DNA from: Romboutsia maritimum
GTDB taxonomy: Bacteria; Bacillota; Clostridia; Peptostreptococcales; Peptostreptococcaceae
Length of the DNA: 64,000 nt
Assembly (NCBI RefSeq): GCF_002251085.2
Contig: NZ_NOJZ02000009.1
Coordinates: 1 to 64,000 of the forward strand
Reading direction: 5' to 3'
The first letter of the stretch is position 1, and each line of letters starts with the position of its first letter. Positions 18,836-28,097 of the stretch are shown here, piece by piece. The notes below the pieces were generated by a model. That model was not told the DNA's origin. It saw only the letters and a program-made list of their open reading frames with translations, and ran no database searches. Both the position numbers and the translations under genes were made by a program.

Positions 18836-19654
18836 ATGAGTTTTGAAATAATAGATCTTACTATAAAAACTTTTGATAATATCAATCTACATTATAGAAA
18901 AGATCTAGTTGATAATCCAAAAGCCATTGTATTAATTTCCCATGGTCTTGCTGAACATTGCGGGAGATATGATTATGTCGTTAAGAAACTTAATTCTTTT
19001 GGCTATAGTGTATATAGATATGATCACAGAGGACATGGTTTATCAGATGGTAAAAGAGGTTATCTTGAAAAATATGACGTCTTATATAAAGACTTAAATA
19101 AATTAGTAGATTTAGTAAAAGAAGAAAATCCAAATACTCCTCTATTTATGTTAGGTCATAGTATGGGTGCCCACACTTTGGCTTGGTTTGGTTGTAATTA
19201 TAAAACTAAAGTTAATGGAATGATTTTTTGTAGCCCTTTAATTTGCGATACATTTAATTCAACAGATATTGAATGTGATTCTGATAATCCATTTACTTTA
19301 TTACCAGAAGTTAGTTCTCATACACTTACTCACGATATTGATATAATCAATTCCTATGAGAGCGATCCTTTAATTCTAAATAACATAACATTAGGTATGT
19401 ATAATCAACTAAGTAAAAGTACATCTGATTTAAAACAAAATTTAATAAACTTTAACTATCCTTGCCTTATACTTCATGGTTCTTCTGATAGCGTTGTATC
19501 TTATGAGGATAGTGAATTTTTATACAAACAAATTTCCTCTACTGATAAAAATATTATTATCTTAAATAGCCTTTATCATAGACTACTTGATGAAATTGTA
19601 AAAGATGAAATTTTAGTAAAAATATCTAAATGGATAGAAAAAAGACTATATTAA
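18836..19654 (+). CDS. Alpha/beta hydrolase, monoacylglycerol lipase/lysophospholipase type
   Basis: With ATG at 18836 (GAGGAG eight bases upstream; the GTG at 18827 lies in the SD) it has 272 residues. Features: SHGLAEHCGRY, YDHRGHGLSDG, the nucleophile elbow GHSMGA, the acid in GSSDSVV, and a late His in LYHRLLDE, the position of the family's GMYHELLNE. No signal peptide, so it acts in the cytoplasm or at the membrane face. It probably hydrolyses monoacylglycerols or lysophospholipids; the natural substrate is unknown. Monocistronic, divergent from the fumarase operon. Confidence 0.88.
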   Translation: MSFEIIDLTIKTFDNINLHYRKDLVDNPKAIVLISHGLAEHCGRYDYVVKKLNSFGYSVYRYDHRGHGLSDGKRGYLEKYDVLYKDLNKLVDLVKEENPNTPLFMLGHSMGAHTLAWFGCNYKTKVNGMIFCSPLICDTFNSTDIECDSDNPFTLLPEVSSHTLTHDIDIINSYESDPLILNNITLGMYNQLSKSTSDLKQNLINFNYPCLILHGSSDSVVSYEDSEFLYKQISSTDKNIIILNSLYHRLLDEIVKDEILVKISKWIEKRLY

Positions 19655-19680
19655 TGTTAAATTTTATAATAATTTTAATT

Positions 19681-19708
19681 AAGGTCTGAAATATTAATTT
19701 CAGACCTT
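19681..19708. terminator. Bidirectional terminator
   Basis: AAGGTCTGAAAT pairs with ATTTCAGACCTT between the convergent hydrolase and ybaK genes. Confidence 0.8.
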
Positions 19709-19729
19709 AATTTATGTATTTTAAAATTT

Positions 19730-20206
19730 TTATTTTATAATATCTTCAAATTCACAATTTATAAGTTTTTGTAAATCTAATGGTGATAATTCTATTTGAT
19801 ATCCAATTTTACCTGCACTAACAGTTATTGTGTCTAACTCTTTTGCTGTTTCATTAATAAAAGTATTGTATAATTTTTTCATACCTATAGGAGAACATCC
19901 TCCTCTTATATAACCTGTAATTTTATTAATATCTTTGACATGAATCATATCTACACTTTTCTCTTTAGCTGCTTTAGCTGCTTTTTTTAAATTTAAATTT
20001 TCATGTACTGGTATAACAAATACATATATATTCTTGCTTACACCATGTGTAACTAAAGTCTTGTATACTTGTGTTACATCTTTTCCTATTTGATTTGCTA
20101 CTTCTACTCCATCAACATGATTTGTATTAACTTCATATGACCACATTTTATAATTTATTTTATTAGAATCTAATATTCTCATTGCATTAGTTTTAACTTT
20201 TGACAT
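19730..20206 (-). CDS. ybaK: Cys-tRNA(Pro)/Cys-tRNA(Cys) deacylase YbaK
   Basis: A 158-residue YbaK/EbsC protein. Seen: KTNAMRILDSNKI, VYKTLV with the conserved Lys, KKAAKAAKEKSVDM, and the GYIRGGCSPIGMKK block diagnostic of this family. It hydrolyses cysteine mischarged onto tRNA(Pro) in trans. Free-standing gene with its own SD and a shared terminator. Length and motifs are standard. Confidence 0.92.
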   Translation of the reverse strand: MSKVKTNAMRILDSNKINYKMWSYEVNTNHVDGVEVANQIGKDVTQVYKTLVTHGVSKNIYVFVIPVHENLNLKKAAKAAKEKSVDMIHVKDINKITGYIRGGCSPIGMKKLYNTFINETAKELDTITVSAGKIGYQIELSPLDLQKLINCEFEDIIK

Positions 20207-20316
20207 TTTATTTATTCCTTTCCTCTTTTATAACAATTATACACCTTATATTGTACTATAATATGATAGTATTTCCCAAGAAATACAAATTATATTTTTT
20301 ACTAATAAAAACAAAA

Positions 20317-20345
20317 TTGCCTCAAAATTAGATTCTGAGACAATC
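20317..20345 (-). terminator. Probable terminator of the aminopeptidase P gene
   Basis: Imperfect hairpin (ATTG.CTCA with TGAG.CAAT) thirty bases after the aminopeptidase stop, followed on the minus strand by TTTGTTTTTATTAG. Confidence 0.6.
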
Positions 20346-20374
20346 CCGTTAACTTATTTTAAATATTTAATTAT

Positions 20375-22165
20375 TTATATCGGTCTAGTATATTCTTTTA
20401 ACCAGATTTTTTCTTCATCATTTAAATATGGTTTTATTATTTCATATACTTTTTTATGGTAGTTATTTAGGTATTCTTTTTCTTTTTTGTCCATTATATC
20501 TGGATTAATTCCATCTAAATCTATTGGAGCATATGTAACAACTTCAAAATTCAAAAATTGTCCATATTCATTTTTTTCTAATTGCTTTACAACTATTTCA
20601 TTTTCAGTTCTTATTCCATGTGAACCTTCTATATAAACGCCTGGTTCGTTAGTTGTTACCATCCCTTCTTCTAGTATACAACTATCATCTATATCATCTC
20701 TAATTTTCCATCTAAATCCATTTGGTGATTCATGCACATTTAATACAAATCCGATACCATGACCTGTTCCACACTTATAATCTATTCCTAAATCCCATAG
20801 AGGACCTCTCGCGAGTATATCCAGATTATATCCTCTTGTTCCATGTAAAAATTTAGCCATTGATAATCTTATCATACTTCTAGCTACTGTAGTAAAATGT
20901 AATTTCATTTCTCCTGATATTTTACCTAATACTAAAGTTCTGGTTATATCTGTAGTCCCATCATAGTATTGACCTCCAGAATCTATCAAGAATAATCCTT
21001 CTTGCTCTAATTTGTAATCAGTTTCCTTAGTCGCACTATAGTGCATCATAGCTGCATGATCTTTATATGCTGCAATAGTGCTAAAACTTGGTTCAATAAA
21101 TCCTTCTTGCTTACTTCTAAATTCTTCTAGTTTTTTCTCTGCGCTCACTTCTGTAATCTCAAATTTATCAACATTATTTTTTATCCAATACATAAACTTA
21201 GTAAAAGCTACTCCATCTTTAATATGACTGTTTTTTATATTTTCTAATTCCACCTTGTTTTTTATTGATTTAAATAAAATAGTAGGATTTCTTTTTTCTA
21301 TTTTTTTTATACCCTTAGGAATACTATTATAAATACTATAGCTCACATTAGATATATCTAATAAAACAACTTCATCTGACTTTATATTTTTAATAAATTG
21401 ATATATATCATTATAAGATTTTATTTTGATACCTTTTTTACTTAATTCATTTCTTATATCTAAGTCTAATTTATTATCTTCAATAAATAAATACACTTCA
21501 TCTAGCATTATAATTGCATAAGAAAGTACTACTGGATTATATTTAATATCATTCCCTCTTATATTAAATATCCAAGCTATATCATCTAGCGTAGCTACTA
21601 TATGAGTAGTAGCTCCTACTTGTCTCATATACTTTCTTACTCTTTCTATTTTTGAACTAACACTTTCTCCTGTGTACTTTGTATCTAATAAAAATGCTTT
21701 TTCATTTTCTAAATTCGGTCTATCTTTCCATATTTTATCTATTAAATCTTCTTCGTACTTAATCTCAATATTTTTATATTTTAATTTTCCAGCTAATTCT
21801 TCTCCTTCTTTTGCAGAAAATACTCTTCCATCAAATCCTATATTTGAATTTTCTGGAATATTATTTATTAAGTACTCTTCAACAGTAGGAACCCCTTCTT
21901 CACCCATTTTAAATAATTTCATACATGAATTTTCAATTTCCTTAGCCGCTTGTATAAAATATCTTCCATCTGTCCATAATCCAGCTTCATTTTTAGTAAC
22001 TACAACTGTTCCAGCTGAACCTGTAAATCCTGAGATAAAAGTTCTTGATTTAAAATATTCTCCAACATATTCACTTTGATGGTAATCTGCTGATGGTATT
22101 ATATATGCAAATATTTTTTTTTCTTCCATAATATTTCTTAGCTGTTGTATTCTTTTATTTATCAT
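20375..22165 (-). CDS. Xaa-Pro aminopeptidase (M24B), long form
   Basis: A 596-residue M24B peptidase with two creatinase-like N-terminal domains and a C-terminal pita-bread domain. The five metal ligands are visible: DSGGQYYDGTTDITRT (two Asp), GTGHGIGFVLNVHESP (His), TTNEPGVYIEG (Glu) and GIRTENEIVV (Glu). It removes N-terminal residues preceding proline in the cytosol. The length matches the long eukaryote-like form common in clostridia. ATG follows AAGGGAAGG. Single-gene unit. Confidence 0.93.
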   Translation of the reverse strand: MINKRIQQLRNIMEEKKIFAYIIPSADYHQSEYVGEYFKSRTFISGFTGSAGTVVVTKNEAGLWTDGRYFIQAAKEIENSCMKLFKMGEEGVPTVEEYLINNIPENSNIGFDGRVFSAKEGEELAGKLKYKNIEIKYEEDLIDKIWKDRPNLENEKAFLLDTKYTGESVSSKIERVRKYMRQVGATTHIVATLDDIAWIFNIRGNDIKYNPVVLSYAIIMLDEVYLFIEDNKLDLDIRNELSKKGIKIKSYNDIYQFIKNIKSDEVVLLDISNVSYSIYNSIPKGIKKIEKRNPTILFKSIKNKVELENIKNSHIKDGVAFTKFMYWIKNNVDKFEITEVSAEKKLEEFRSKQEGFIEPSFSTIAAYKDHAAMMHYSATKETDYKLEQEGLFLIDSGGQYYDGTTDITRTLVLGKISGEMKLHFTTVARSMIRLSMAKFLHGTRGYNLDILARGPLWDLGIDYKCGTGHGIGFVLNVHESPNGFRWKIRDDIDDSCILEEGMVTTNEPGVYIEGSHGIRTENEIVVKQLEKNEYGQFLNFEVVTYAPIDLDGINPDIMDKKEKEYLNNYHKKVYEIIKPYLNDEEKIWLKEYTRPI

Positions 22166-22271
22166 ATCTATAACCGCCTTCCCTTTAAAATTCTCTACTT
22201 TATATTATATACTAATATTAATTAATAAAAACTCATCAATAATTAATATATCTTACATATCCTTAGTTGTT

Positions 22272-22949
22272 TTATATCATTTTGTAAATTTCTTCTTTAC
22301 TCAGATTTATATTATTTTCAATTGTCTCTTTTATCTTAACAGGACTATCACCTAATATAAATATTTTGTCTGCTAAAAACAAAGCTTCTTCTATATCATG
22401 CGTTACAAATAAAACAGTTCTTTTATCTTTTATTAAAATATTTTTTAAATTTTCCATTATAATCTTTTTATTCTTTACATCTATTGATTTAAAAGGTTCA
22501 TCCATTATTACAATTTTAGATGGATATATAAACGCTCTTATAATATTTATCCTTTGCCTAATACCTCCACTAAGTTTTTGTGGATAATATGTTTTAAATT
22601 TTTTTATGCCTACCATATCTAAGTAATAGTTACAAATATCTTCTAGTTCTTCTTTATCATAAAACTTTTTACCTACTATTTTTATATTTTCTTCTACATT
22701 TAACCACTCTATCAACCTATCTTCTTGAAAAATATAACTTATCTCCCTCTGTTCTATTGTTTTTAAGGAGTTTGTATCATTTTTAACTAATCCACTTATT
22801 ATATTTAAAAGTGTACTTTTTCCACATCCAGACTTGCCAAGTATACAATTAACTTTATTTTTTGCAAAACTAATATTAAAATTTTTGTATAGTATATTAT
22901 CTTTATAGCTTTTATTTATATTTTTTATAGCAATCATTAATTCTTCCAT
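22272..22949 (-). CDS. ABC transporter ATPase, SsuB/TauB type
   Basis: ATP-binding subunit with Walker A GKSGCGKST, signature LSGGIRQRINIIRAF (Gly-Ile replaces the usual Gly-Gln), Walker B IVIMDEPF and THDIEEAL. I chose ATG at 22949 (MEELMIAIKN, 225 residues) because AAGGAG lies nine bases upstream; it overlaps the permease end by 13 bases. Third gene of a substrate-binding protein-permease-ATPase importer of the nitrate/sulfonate/taurine/thiamine-precursor class. Substrate not determinable. Confidence 0.88.
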   Translation of the reverse strand: MEELMIAIKNINKSYKDNILYKNFNISFAKNKVNCILGKSGCGKSTLLNIISGLVKNDTNSLKTIEQREISYIFQEDRLIEWLNVEENIKIVGKKFYDKEELEDICNYYLDMVGIKKFKTYYPQKLSGGIRQRINIIRAFIYPSKIVIMDEPFKSIDVKNKKIIMENLKNILIKDKRTVLFVTHDIEEALFLADKIFILGDSPVKIKETIENNINLSKEEIYKMI

Positions 22950-23698
22950 ATAAAGACTCTCCTTAATATTATTTTTTGGCATATATTTAACATTAAAGAG
23001 ATTAAAATAATTATAATAATCCATCCAAATATTCCCGATGTATTAAAATTAATTTTTTCTAATTGAATCATAGTTCCCATTCCATAAGTTGGTTGACCAT
23101 GTACCTCTCCTGCTATAACTACTTTTAATGCTAACGAAAATGTTGAGCCTAATATTGAAGCTAATTGAAATTTTATATTCGGCAAATATATTTTTAATAT
23201 TTTATATTTAAGGTCTATATTATATAATTCTGCCATTTCTAATATTTTTTTATCAATTCCAGTAATAGAACCTAAAACACTTTCGTATAAAATTGGAAAT
23301 ACTATAGCGAAACCTACTATAAATGGTGTATCATCTTTGTCGAACCAAATTAGAGTTAAAACAACTAAAACCATTGTAGGTATAGATTGAGCTAAAGCAT
23401 TTATAGGCTTTAATAAATTTCTAAATATCTTATTTGCATATGATAATATTCCTAAAATAAGAGCCGTAATCAATGCAAATAAAAAACTAAAAATGCACCT
23501 TCCTACAGATGAAAATATATCTATACAAAACCTTTTACTATTAATAATTTCATCAATACTATTAAACACTTGCCCTAGTGTTGGCAAATAAATGTCATTA
23601 TTTATTAAAACTGCAACTATTTGCCATATAAATAAAAACATAATAGAAAATATTAATATCTGAAATTTATCATTTCTCAGTAAAGTAAATTCCTTCAT
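22937..23698 (-). CDS. ABC transporter permease, SsuC/TauC type
   Basis: A 253-residue permease with about six helices, LPTLGQVFNSI near the N-terminus (the SsuC-like periplasmic stretch), and the EAA loop MAELYNIDLKYKILKIYLP. It overlaps the binding-protein gene upstream and the ATPase gene downstream, indicating tight coupling. It forms the membrane channel of the importer. Typical length. Confidence 0.88.
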   Translation of the reverse strand: MKEFTLLRNDKFQILIFSIMFLFIWQIVAVLINNDIYLPTLGQVFNSIDEIINSKRFCIDIFSSVGRCIFSFLFALITALILGILSYANKIFRNLLKPINALAQSIPTMVLVVLTLIWFDKDDTPFIVGFAIVFPILYESVLGSITGIDKKILEMAELYNIDLKYKILKIYLPNIKFQLASILGSTFSLALKVVIAGEVHGQPTYGMGTMIQLEKINFNTSGIFGWIIIIILISLMLNICQKIILRRVFIWKN

Positions 23699-24659
23699 CT
23701 GGTAGCTTTCCTCCTACTGTCTTAATGTCAAATTCAGATAATTTTTGATAGTAATCGTTATACTCTTTTTTCATATTTTTAATTGGTATAAAATTTAAAT
23801 TTGCTCTTTTTAAAGATTCTCCTATAACTTTATGTTCTGTAGAAATTCCTATTTCTTTGCAATATTCTCCTATTTTAGAAGTATTTATATTCGCCCAACT
23901 TATACTCTCCGTTAATGCTCCTAAAAATTTTTCTACAAAGTCTTTATTTTCTTTTATAAAATCTTCTTTTATTATAAGTGTAGATTGAGGATAACCTTCT
24001 TTAAACCCAGTAACCTCTTTCCATTCATCATTTAAGCTTTTTATAACTTTAATTTCTTTGTTCTTTGAAGTTAATGCTGTTAGTGCTGGTTCTGGAACAA
24101 AAGCTGTTTTTATCTTACCTGTAAGTAGCATTGGAATTAATTCATTAGCAGAATTGACATAATTAAAATTTATTTTACTTGAATCTATATTTTTAGCTTT
24201 TAATATATTTTGAACTATACTCTCTGGTGTTAAGCCTTTTCCTATATTTCCAACTTCTTTACCTACTAAATCCTCAAAGTCTGTTATATCCTCTGAAGAT
24301 ACCAAGTAAAAAGATCCCATTCCTACTGTACCTGCTATTTTATAATTCGAAGTTTTATTATATGCAATTGCAGCCATATTTGATGGAACTATAGCTATAT
24401 CTATTTTTTCTTTCATAACATCAGTTGAAAGTGCTTCTGCTGACTTCTCAATTATATAATTTTGTTTATATTCATCTTGTATAGAGATATTTTCTTTTGC
24501 TAATTTAGCCATAGATATAGCAGGTAAACCATCTGGTGCTGCTATATTAACTTCTTTATATACCTTTGTTTCTTTTTCATTATCCATTTTTTTGTTACAC
24601 CCATATAAAAGTGTTGTACTTAATACTACAGATAACAATATTGATATTTTTTTTCTCAT
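23670..24659 (-). CDS. NMT1/SsuA-type substrate-binding lipoprotein
   Basis: A 329-residue lipoprotein: signal peptide with lipobox LYGC (Cys21), then a periplasmic-binding fold of the SsuA/ThiY/NMT1 group (APDGLPAISMAKLA, GKVGTV-like turns, FVPEPALTAL). First gene of the importer. Relatives bind sulfonates, nitrate, taurine or pyrimidine precursors. No TPP riboswitch or other leader is visible, so I leave the substrate open. Confidence 0.85.
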   Translation of the reverse strand: MRKKISILLSVVLSTTLLYGCNKKMDNEKETKVYKEVNIAAPDGLPAISMAKLAKENISIQDEYKQNYIIEKSAEALSTDVMKEKIDIAIVPSNMAAIAYNKTSNYKIAGTVGMGSFYLVSSEDITDFEDLVGKEVGNIGKGLTPESIVQNILKAKNIDSSKINFNYVNSANELIPMLLTGKIKTAFVPEPALTALTSKNKEIKVIKSLNDEWKEVTGFKEGYPQSTLIIKEDFIKENKDFVEKFLGALTESISWANINTSKIGEYCKEIGISTEHKVIGESLKRANLNFIPIKNMKKEYNDYYQKLSEFDIKTVGGKLPDEGIYFTEK

Positions 24660-24763
24660 GTCACTTCCCCCTTAAATTAAATAAATATTTAATATAATTT
24701 CGGTTATTTTGTAAAAAATACCTTCTTTTTGGTAAAATTAAATATTTTTTAAATTCCTTAAAA

Positions 24764-24807
24764 TAAAAATAGCCTCTAGGACAAATACGACCTAAAGACT
24801 ATTTTTT
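24764..24807 (-). terminator. Terminator of the ECF operon
   Basis: AAAATAG.CTCTAGG pairs with CCTAAAG.CTATTTT immediately after the ecfT stop, with a T-rich minus-strand tail. Confidence 0.75.
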
Positions 24808-25636
24808 ATATAAATGGATTATAAAACCTAGAACTATTAATATTAAACATAGTTATTGATATAATCAATATAACAATTAATGCTAATATTGAAATATAAT
24901 CTTCTTTCTTAAATTTTTTCATACTATACCAAGTACGCTTTTTCCCATTTCCAAAAGCTCTTAATTCCATAGCTAAGCTTATTTTATCAATTCTTTCTAA
25001 ACTTGAAAATATCAAAGGCATAAGTATAGATGCTGAATTCTTAATCCTTTTTGAAATTTTCTCATTTTTAGATAAATCAATTCCTCTAGCTTGTTGTGCA
25101 AACGCTATATCTTTATAATCCCTTTGCACATCTGGTATATATCTTAAAGCTATTGATACTGTATATGCTGCCTTATAATTCACACCTAATTTATTTAATG
25201 ATGATGCAAACTCACTAGGATCTGTCGTCAATATAAATAATAAGGCAATTGGAATAGTTGAGAAATATTTTAGTATTATATTTAATTCATAAAATAATTG
25301 CTCCACTGTCAAATTATATGGTCCTATTATATGAAATAAAATATGCCTAGTTCCATATATTTTTACTCCCTCTTCAGGAGAAAATATAAATATCATTAAT
25401 GCATTTAACAACAAGAAAAATATTATAAAATAAAGTACAAATGATATTTCTTTTAATTCTATTTTAGATACTTTAAACGTCGCTATACCTAAAATAAAAA
25501 TTAAAACTAAAACTCTAGTATCATAAGTTATCATCGCTGATAATGTCCAAAGTAAAAAACATATTAATTTTGTTGCTCCAGTTAACTTATGTATAGGAGA
25601 GTCTTTTTTTATATACGATAACATTTCTGAATTCAT
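24806..25636 (-). CDS. ecfT: ECF transporter transmembrane subunit EcfT
   Basis: A 276-residue CbiQ/EcfT protein with membrane helices and the two coupling motifs: AQQARGID (conserved ARG) and AMELRAFG. These helices dock to the ATPases. Last gene of an EcfS-EcfAA-EcfT operon, two bases after the ATPase stop. It couples ATP hydrolysis to toppling of the S component. Confidence 0.92.
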   Translation of the reverse strand: MNSEMLSYIKKDSPIHKLTGATKLICFLLWTLSAMITYDTRVLVLIFILGIATFKVSKIELKEISFVLYFIIFFLLLNALMIFIFSPEEGVKIYGTRHILFHIIGPYNLTVEQLFYELNIILKYFSTIPIALLFILTTDPSEFASSLNKLGVNYKAAYTVSIALRYIPDVQRDYKDIAFAQQARGIDLSKNEKISKRIKNSASILMPLIFSSLERIDKISLAMELRAFGNGKKRTWYSMKKFKKEDYISILALIVILIISITMFNINSSRFYNPFI

Positions 25637-25638
25637 AT

Positions 25639-27339
25639 TTATCTAACCCTCCTATCATAGTCTATGAATTTTTTTATAAATTGTCTTGGATAATCTATAT
25701 TACACTTTAATGCTAATTCATACAAAGATGTTTCTTTTAGATTTGCCTTTTCTATAACTTCTTTGTTAGTTAATACATTTATAGCTGTATCATCACATAT
25801 TTTTTTACCGTCTGATAAAACAACAACATTATTAGTATACTCTAACATCAAATGCATATCATGAGTAATCATAACTATTGTAACACCTTCTTTATTAAGT
25901 TCTTTTAAAAACTCCATAATTTCTGAATAATGTTTAAAATCTTGACCTGCTGTAGGCTCATCCAGTATTATAATTTCTGGATTAAGTACAAGTATTGAAG
26001 CTATAGTTACTCTTTTCTTTTGACCAAAGCTTAATGCTGATATTGGCCAATTTCTATAACCATATAAGCCACATATTTTTAATACTTTGTAAACTCTCTC
26101 TTTTATTTCAGCTTCGTTAAATCCTCTTATTTTCAATCCTAAAGCTACTTCATCAAATATCATAGTCTTAGATATCATTTGATTTGGATTTTGCATTACA
26201 TATCCTATTTTTTCTGAACGTTCTTTTATAGTTTCCTTACTTATATCTTTTCCTTTAAATATGATTTTTCCTGAAGTAGGTTTATAAAATCCACATATTA
26301 ATTTTGATATAGTAGATTTTCCTGCACCATTTTTTCCTAATATACTAAACATATCTCCTTTATTTACTTTAAAAGAGACATTCTTCAATATTTGTTTTTC
26401 ATTATTATAATTAAAACTAATGTCTTCTAACTCTAATATAGCATCATGATTCTTTGTTTCATTTACTAAATTCTTACTATCAATCCATGTTTTCAATTTC
26501 CATTTATATTCGCTTACATCTAACTTATTTATATTATCAGGATTTGAACCTGGTTCAATTTTGCAACCAGCATACTTTAATGCTGTTATATAAAGTGGCT
26601 CTCGAACACCTACAGATGATAATATATTTGAAGATAATAACTCCTTTGGAGTCGTATCTGACACAATACATCCATTTTCCATAACTATAATTCTATCTAC
26701 ATCGCAATGTAAAACATCTTCTAATCTATGCTCTATTATAATCATAGTTTTATTCTGATCTTTTTGTATCTTATCAATTAATTCTATAGCATTTTTTCCT
26801 GTTGCTGGATCTAAACTTGCTAAAGGCTCATCAAATAAAAGTATCTTTACTTCATCTACTGTAACTCCTGCTAACGTAACCCTTTGTTTTTGTCCACCTG
26901 ATAATCTATAAGGAGAAGAGTCTATTTCACTATCGATTCCTACTAATTTAGCTGATTGACTAACTTTATTTTTCATCTCACTTTGATTTACACAATTATT
27001 TTCTAGTTTAAAAGCTATATCTTCTCCCACTGTTAATCCTATAAATTGGCTATCTGGATCTTGTAATACAGTTCCTACTATTTTAGAAAGTTCAAATATA
27101 TTTTTATTTTTTATATCATCGCCAGATATTTTTATTTGTCCAGATATTTCTCCTTCATAATAAAACGGAACCAATCCATTTAAACAATGAGCTAATGTAC
27201 TTTTACCTGATCCTGAAGCTCCTACTATTAGAATTTTTTCTCCTTCATAAATACTTAAATTTATATTTTTAAGAGTTGGGTCTGCTTGTACCCTATACTG
27301 AAAGCTAAAATTATTAAATTCTATTATCTTTCTTTTCAT
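25639..27339 (-). CDS. ECF transporter duplicated ATPase (EcfA-EcfA' fusion)
   Basis: A 566-residue protein with two complete ABC domains. First: Walker A GASGSGKST, signature LSGGQKQRVTLAG, Walker B ILLFDEPLA. Second (about 300-540): GKNGAGKST, signature LSFGQKKRVTIAS, IIILDEPTAG. The fused form is typical of ECF systems with a UPF0397-type S component (YkoD-like). It powers vitamin or cofactor-precursor uptake together with EcfT. Confidence 0.92.
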   Translation of the reverse strand: MKRKIIEFNNFSFQYRVQADPTLKNINLSIYEGEKILIVGASGSGKSTLAHCLNGLVPFYYEGEISGQIKISGDDIKNKNIFELSKIVGTVLQDPDSQFIGLTVGEDIAFKLENNCVNQSEMKNKVSQSAKLVGIDSEIDSSPYRLSGGQKQRVTLAGVTVDEVKILLFDEPLASLDPATGKNAIELIDKIQKDQNKTMIIIEHRLEDVLHCDVDRIIVMENGCIVSDTTPKELLSSNILSSVGVREPLYITALKYAGCKIEPGSNPDNINKLDVSEYKWKLKTWIDSKNLVNETKNHDAILELEDISFNYNNEKQILKNVSFKVNKGDMFSILGKNGAGKSTISKLICGFYKPTSGKIIFKGKDISKETIKERSEKIGYVMQNPNQMISKTMIFDEVALGLKIRGFNEAEIKERVYKVLKICGLYGYRNWPISALSFGQKKRVTIASILVLNPEIIILDEPTAGQDFKHYSEIMEFLKELNKEGVTIVMITHDMHLMLEYTNNVVVLSDGKKICDDTAINVLTNKEVIEKANLKETSLYELALKCNIDYPRQFIKKFIDYDRRVR

Positions 27340-27361
27340 ATATATCTCCTTTTTAATTCTT

Positions 27362-27919
27362 TTATTCTTCTATCCTTAAGCTTCCTGTCTTAATTTTTGT
27401 CTTAGAATAAGTAGATAATATTAAAGTTCCTAATATAGCCACAGTTATAATATTTGATGTTCCACCTATGGCACCTTGTATAAATACTTTATCTGCTGGC
27501 TCTGCATATATAAATATATCTAGTGTTGGTGCTACTACAAACCAAGCTATTATATTTGCTATAATTTGAGTCAAGTTAAATATTATTATTTGTTTCTTCC
27601 CAAATTTACCATCATTTACTTTTACCTTTTTACATACTAGTCCTATTATAAGTCCCATGACAGAAGATGATATTACCCAACTAAACCAAGGCATACCATA
27701 AAAAACTAAATCTTTTAATCCATGACCTATAAGCCCTATTAAAAAACCTGCTAACGGTCCATACAATATAGACATTAAAGCTAAATAAGCATAAGATGTT
27801 TCTATATTAGTATTAGGTATACCACTAGGTATCGAACCAAATCTACCCAATATCATAAATACAGCTGATCCAATACCTATAGCAACTATAGTTCTTATTG
27901 AAAACTTACTATTATTCAT
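27362..27919 (-). CDS. ECF transporter S component, UPF0397-like
   Basis: A 185-residue membrane protein with about five to six helices, beginning with [21 protein letters not shown], and containing [19 protein letters not shown] and [12 protein letters not shown], which resemble UPF0397 S components. It gives the transporter its specificity. First gene of the operon, 22 bases from the ATPase gene. No riboswitch was seen in its leader, so the ligand (a vitamin or precursor) is not identified. Confidence 0.82.
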   Translation of the reverse strand: MNNSKFSIRTIVAIGIGSAVFMILGRFGSIPSGIPNTNIETSYAYLALMSILYGPLAGFLIGLIGHGLKDLVFYGMPWFSWVISSSVMGLIIGLVCKKVKVNDGKFGKKQIIIFNLTQIIANIIAWFVVAPTLDIFIYAEPADKVFIQGAIGGTSNIITVAILGTLILSTYSKTKIKTGSLRIEE

Positions 27920-28058
27920 AAATAATACCTCTCTATTTTAAATACATACATTTGTATTTTTTAAAATTTACATAAATTTTAGTATAAATGTTATTTTAAA
28001 AATTGTCAATATTCGTCATTTCATTCAAGTAATAACTTTATTTTGCTAATAAAATAAA

Positions 28059-28093
28059 CAAAAGGGATATGCGATTAACGCATATCCCTTTTG
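28059..28093 (-). terminator. Terminator after ygiQ
   Basis: CAAAAGGGATATGCG pairs with CGCATATCCCTTTTG just beyond the ygiQ-like stop, with T-rich sequence after it on the minus strand. Confidence 0.88.
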
Positions 28094-28097
28094 TTTA

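Noticed and set aside
27920..28058. Vitamin riboswitch before the ECF S component
   Set aside because: No TPP, FMN, cobalamin or folate core motif in the leader.
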